A stretch of 64,000 nt of DNA from the NCBI RefSeq assembly GCF_003545715.1, contig NZ_QVNU01000001.1, positions 372,001 through 436,000 of the forward strand. Direction: 5' to 3'. Below, one piece after another: positions 60,850-64,000 of this stretch. The stretch comes from Taibaiella koreensis (GTDB lineage Bacteria; Bacteroidota; Bacteroidia; Chitinophagales; Chitinophagaceae). Every line of letters begins with the position of its first letter. The first letter of the stretch is position 1. The notes under the pieces are model-generated. The model saw only the letters and a program-made list of their open reading frames with translations, was not told the origin of the DNA and did no database searches. The position numbers were made by a program, and so were the translations under genes.

Positions 60850-61191
60850 TTATCTCTGCGTATCATTGGACGGCGTCCGGGTCTGAAGCTGCAGCATGCT
60901 GCCGGTATCGGCTCTGGCAGGCGTACCGTCGTCGCCCGGAAAAACCGGTACCGGTCCTATCTCATGCGAAACATTACGGATCGAATCGATCTTTGGTTTC
61001 AGCTCGATGGGCATACGCCGGTCCAGGTCTTCCTTCGCCTGCCGGCGCAGTTTATCCATTCTGCTGTTCACAATGCTGTCCGCAAGCGCATTGATCCGGG
61101 CAGGGCTGAGCTCTTTTTCCTTTTTCCCACAAGCTGGGAGCAACAATAACAAAAGCAGGTGCGTAGCTATATTTTTTGCAGATACCTTCAT
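60850..61191 (-). CDS. Small lipoprotein
   Basis: 113 residues with lipobox LLPAC (Cys21) after a Leu-rich signal. The mature part has one helix (ALADSIVNSRMDKLRRQAKE) and a Pro/Asp-rich end; no family is known. The gene is alone, read convergently with the PurF-like gene and divergently from the ABC exporter. Confidence 0.6.
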   Translation of the reverse strand: MKVSAKNIATHLLLLLLLPACGKKEKELSPARINALADSIVNSRMDKLRRQAKEDLDRRMPIELKPKIDSIRNVSHEIGPVPVFPGDDGTPARADTGSMLQLQTRTPSNDTQR

Positions 61192-61318
61192 AGAGAAGCT
61201 AAACGGCCAAAGATAAGCAATGCAGGGCGTATTGTCGTATCTTTGCCCAGGTTTTCACATTTGGAAAACAACGGCGGACCGCGGTTTTCCTGAATTTCGG
61301 CCTCAAAACCTGTAACCA

Positions 61319-63100
61319 TTGCAGCAGCTCTCAGTTCTGAACAAATATTTTCTGCGGTACAAATGGCATTTGCTGCTGGGTACCGTATTCATTATTATCT
61401 CCAATATTTTCGCAGTACTCTCACCCCAGGTCGTACGCAATACACTGGACGAGGTGTATCGCAATGTAAGCCGGTATCATGTGCTGGGCAACAGTCCTGC
61501 AGCGCAAGGCCTTCGCGGACATCTGATGCACCTGGTAATGATGGCAGGACTCTTGTTGCTGGCCTATGCTTTATTGCGCGGCATCTTCATGTTCTTTATG
61601 CGGCAAACGATCATTGTTATGTCCCGCCATATTGAATATGATCAGAAGAATGAGGTGTTTGGGCATTACCAGAAGCTGAGCACTGCCTTTTATAAGAGCA
61701 ATGCTACAGGCGACCTGATGAGCCGCATATCGGAAGATGTATCGCGTGTAAGGATGTATACCGGGCCGGCTATGATGTACGTGATCAATCTCGTGATCCT
61801 GATCGCACTTTGTTTCTGGAAAATGATCCTTGTAAGCCCCTCGCTGACACTCTATGTAGTGGCGCCCTTACCCTTCCTGGCGCTTTCGATCTTCTATGTG
61901 AATAAGATCGTGAACCGTAAGAGCGAGCAGATACAGGCCGAGTTGTCGTCGCTTACCTCGCAGGCCCAGGAATCCTATTCCGGCATCAGAGTAATCAAGT
62001 CTTTTGTGCAGGAGCAAAGCGCTATCAATACTTTTGCCCGCATCTCCCAGGCCTACCGGAAAAGCACCATCAACCTGTCGCTTACCGAGTCGATCTATTT
62101 TCCGGCGATGAACCTGTTCATAGGGCTTAGCATGTTGCTTACGGTGTTGGTAGGCGGCTGGCAGGCCATAGAAGGAAAGGTGACGCCGGGGAATATTGCC
62201 GAATTTGTCTTCTACATCAACCTGCTCATGTTCCCGATTTCGGCCATCGGCTGGACGGCGAACATGATCCAGCGGGCAGCCGTATCGCAAAGGCGGATCA
62301 ATGAGTTCCTCCTGTCGGAGCCCGATATTTTTGATGCGCCGGAAGCCCTGGCGCAGCCGTTGAAAGGTAAAATATCGTTCAGGGATGTGACCTTTGTTTA
62401 CCCCCACACCGGTATCAAAGCCCTGGAGCATTTCAACCTGGACATACTTCCGGGGCAAAAGATAGCAGTGATAGGCAAGACGGGCTCGGGCAAGTCGACG
62501 CTGGTGCACCTTCTGCTACGCATGTATGATGTAGCGGAAGGCGAAATACGGATCGATGATGTGCCGATTAAGGAATGGCAGCTGGAAAGCCTGCGTGGCC
62601 AGGTGAGCTATGTACCGCAGGATGTTTTCCTGTTTTCGGATACTGTAGCGAACAATATAGGGTTGGGCCTGGAAGAGCAGGATATGTCTGCAGTACAAAA
62701 TGCAGCGGTAATGGCCGCTGTCGACGGCGATATCCGTCAGCTGGCGGAAGGTTATGAGACCATAACGGGAGAAAGAGGTGTGATGCTATCGGGTGGGCAA
62801 AAGCAGCGGATCTCGCTGGCCAGGGCCCTGATAAAGGCCCCATCTGTGCTCATCCTGGACGAGAGCCTTTCAGCAGTCGATACGCGCACAGAACAAACGA
62901 TCCAGCACAACCTGGGGCAATACCTGGAGGGCAAAACGGCGATCGTGATCACCCACCGGATCTTTAAGGGCTGGAATTTTGATAAAATCATTGTGCTGGA
63001 GGATGGCCATATTGTTGAAACCGGCAACCACGAGGAATTGATGAAACAGGATGGTCAATATGCTAAACTATACTTATACCAGACACAGGTAGAAGAATAA
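61319..63100 (+). CDS. ABC exporter, MsbA type (TTG start)
   Basis: 593 residues, one half-transporter. I use a TTG start at 61319, because no ATG or GTG lies at the right place; the reading MQQLSVLNKYFLRYKWHLLL is a normal beginning. Six membrane helices in the first 320 residues (LLLGTVFIIISNIFAVLSPQ, MYVINLVILIALCFWKMILV and others), then the ATPase: Walker A AVIGKTGSGKSTLVHLLL, signature LSGGQKQRISLARALI, Walker B VLILDESLSAVD. It exports a lipid, peptide or drug; the nearby genes do not decide which. No peptidase domain is fused, so it is not a C39-type peptide exporter. Confidence 0.9.
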   Translation: MQQLSVLNKYFLRYKWHLLLGTVFIIISNIFAVLSPQVVRNTLDEVYRNVSRYHVLGNSPAAQGLRGHLMHLVMMAGLLLLAYALLRGIFMFFMRQTIIVMSRHIEYDQKNEVFGHYQKLSTAFYKSNATGDLMSRISEDVSRVRMYTGPAMMYVINLVILIALCFWKMILVSPSLTLYVVAPLPFLALSIFYVNKIVNRKSEQIQAELSSLTSQAQESYSGIRVIKSFVQEQSAINTFARISQAYRKSTINLSLTESIYFPAMNLFIGLSMLLTVLVGGWQAIEGKVTPGNIAEFVFYINLLMFPISAIGWTANMIQRAAVSQRRINEFLLSEPDIFDAPEALAQPLKGKISFRDVTFVYPHTGIKALEHFNLDILPGQKIAVIGKTGSGKSTLVHLLLRMYDVAEGEIRIDDVPIKEWQLESLRGQVSYVPQDVFLFSDTVANNIGLGLEEQDMSAVQNAAVMAAVDGDIRQLAEGYETITGERGVMLSGGQKQRISLARALIKAPSVLILDESLSAVDTRTEQTIQHNLGQYLEGKTAIVITHRIFKGWNFDKIIVLEDGHIVETGNHEELMKQDGQYAKLYLYQTQVEE

Positions 63101-63121
63101 TTAATTTGTTCGCTTTCAATG

Positions 63122-63154
63122 AAATAGCCTTCGCTTATGCGGAGGCTATTTTTG
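63122..63154 (+). terminator. Terminator after the ABC exporter
   Basis: 13-bp stem aaatagccttcgc / gcggaggctattt (one mismatch) and loop ttat, then tttgtt, 21 nt past the stop. Confidence 0.75.
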
Positions 63155-63333
63155 TTGTTTGCATTAACAGATATTTGTTAACATAATTTTTGGCATTCAT
63201 GAATATGATTGAAATATGGCATTCAAATAATTGTTTTTCTTGCTCTTAGAAGTAGGTTAATTATTGCCTATTTCTATTTTGTTAATAAATTATTATGGAA
63301 CTGCGTCATAACGCTTTGATTTATCATGTGATG

Positions 63334-63363
63334 CGAGTATATTTGGTTAACTAAATATACTCG
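63334..63363. promoter_or_regulatory. 30-bp near-perfect palindrome just before the SusC start
   Basis: cgagtatatttggtt (63334-63348) and aactaaatatactcg (63349-63363) are reverse complements with one mismatch in 15. The palindrome ends 3 nt before the ATG. It could be an operator for a dimeric regulator or a hairpin in the message that hides the start. Confidence 0.65.
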
Positions 63364-63366
63364 TGT

Positions 63367-64000
63367 ATGAAAAAACTACTACTCATGCTTGCAATCTTTT
63401 TATGGTCAGGATTGCAGCTAGCCATGGCACAAGGGCGGCCTGTCAGAGGACAGGTTTTAGATGACAAAGGGGAAGGTATTCCCGGTGCGAGCGTTCAGGT
63501 AAAAGGGACGAGCACCGGTACCATAACCGACGTAGACGGGAACTTTAATTTAGAGGTGCCGGATGAATCCGATATCCTGGTCATTAGCGCCATAGGATTC
63601 GGTCAGCAGGAAGTGAAGGCAGGCGATGGCTCCGGCGCGGTGTCGGTGCGCATGTCGACCACATCCAAGGTGATGGGAGAAACCGTAGTAACGGCCCTGG
63701 GTATCAAAAAGGAAAAAAAGGCGCTGGGCTATTCGGTCAGCGAGGTCAATAGCGATATGATTGAAAAGTCAGGAGAGCGTAATGCTATCCAGTCGCTTTC
63801 GGCCAAGGCGCCGGGTGTGCAGGTTACTTCCAGCGCAGGTACGCCGGGTGCTTCCACCAAAATATTGCTGCGTGGTAACTCTACCTTCACCGGTAACAAT
63901 GCGCCGCTGGTGGTAATCGACGGTATTCCTGTCGATAACGGCTCTTCCAACGTGTCCAATCAATCCTTTGCCGGTGATAATCCGTTCAACATTAACCTTA
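63367..64000 (+). CDS. susC: SusC/RagA-family TonB-dependent receptor (N-terminal part)
   Basis: The window ends after 211 codons. Signal peptide MKKLLLMLAIFLWSGLQLAM, then the carboxypeptidase-like domain (GQVLDDKGEGIPGASVQVKG, about residues 25-110), the TonB-box-like TVVTALGIKKEKKALGYSVS and the plug (SLSAKAPGVQVTSSAGTPGA, LLRGNSTFTGNNAPLVVIDG). These are the first modules of SusC receptors, which import glycans or other large nutrients with a SusD lipoprotein. A susD would be expected to the right. A 30-bp palindrome sits before the start. Confidence 0.92.
   Translation, partial: MKKLLLMLAIFLWSGLQLAMAQGRPVRGQVLDDKGEGIPGASVQVKGTSTGTITDVDGNFNLEVPDESDILVISAIGFGQQEVKAGDGSGAVSVRMSTTSKVMGETVVTALGIKKEKKALGYSVSEVNSDMIEKSGERNAIQSLSAKAPGVQVTSSAGTPGASTKILLRGNSTFTGNNAPLVVIDGIPVDNGSSNVSNQSFAGDNPFNINL

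Overview
The window is a chromosomal segment of a Bacteroidota bacterium, most likely of the Chitinophagaceae or a near relative. Genus cannot be settled from sequence alone. The reasons are TAnnTTTG promoters with few Shine-Dalgarno sites, type IX secretion (T9SS) parts and cargo with C-terminal sorting domains, a SusC-type receptor at the right edge, the futalosine menaquinone enzyme MqnE, and many small secreted or lipoprotein genes. Base composition is roughly half G+C throughout and I see no large foreign block.

Layout. 1-8 kb: a cut-off oxygenase-like gene, a HEAT/LutB/ExbD unit, a minimal LuxR-type regulator, secreted proteins, MqnE and a YceI lipoprotein. 8-16 kb: LD-carboxypeptidase, enoyl-CoA hydratase, a DUF2157-like membrane protein, HemW, an Xaa-Pro aminopeptidase and tRNA-Gln. 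16-19 kb: two convergent GG-leader peptide genes beside an outer-membrane protein and a papain-like peptidase. 19-29 kb: IlvE, a receiver with a membrane tail, a TPR hybrid histidine kinase, a large SprE/PorW-like T9SS protein, a three-repeat secreted protein and a kinase-like orphan. 29-36 kb: a palindromic repeat element, four more GG-leader peptide genes, a delta-60-repeat T9SS cargo protein, a pectate-lyase-fold protein and tRNA-fMet. 35-46 kb: Era, a PLP enzyme, an AbiEii-like nucleotidyltransferase with an unknown partner, a carboxyltransferase subunit, MgtE and TruA. 46-58 kb: HflX, a flippase with an asparagine-synthase-like gene, an acyltransferase, a PorE-like OmpA protein, an eIF1-like protein, a hydrolase/SDR pair and RmlC. 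58-64 kb: two Tyr/Arg- and Pro/His-rich secreted proteins, a long PurF-like enzyme, an ABC exporter and the start of a SusC receptor behind a 30-bp palindrome.

The best candidate for an undescribed system is a set of six small genes at three loci (16.2-16.7, 30.2-30.8 and 34.7-35.4 kb). All share the leader pattern L-x-L-x-K-K/Q-x-I-x-x-L/M; a GG follows the last motif residue after nine residues (eleven in one). The tails behind the GG are very different and mostly rich in Cys, Thr and Ser. They look like precursors of ribosomally made, modified peptides (class I lanthipeptide-like), yet no modification enzyme lies in the window, so maturation would have to act in trans. A second candidate is the gene pair at 38.2-40.0 kb: an AbiEii-like nucleotidyltransferase preceded by a protein that seems to be two copies of one ferredoxin-like domain.

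Functions that fit together are T9SS (SprE-like, PorE-like and two cargo proteins), surface polysaccharide (flippase, asparagine-synthase-like protein, acyltransferase, RmlC) and ordinary housekeeping (Era, HflX, TruA, HemW, IlvE, MgtE, two tRNAs).
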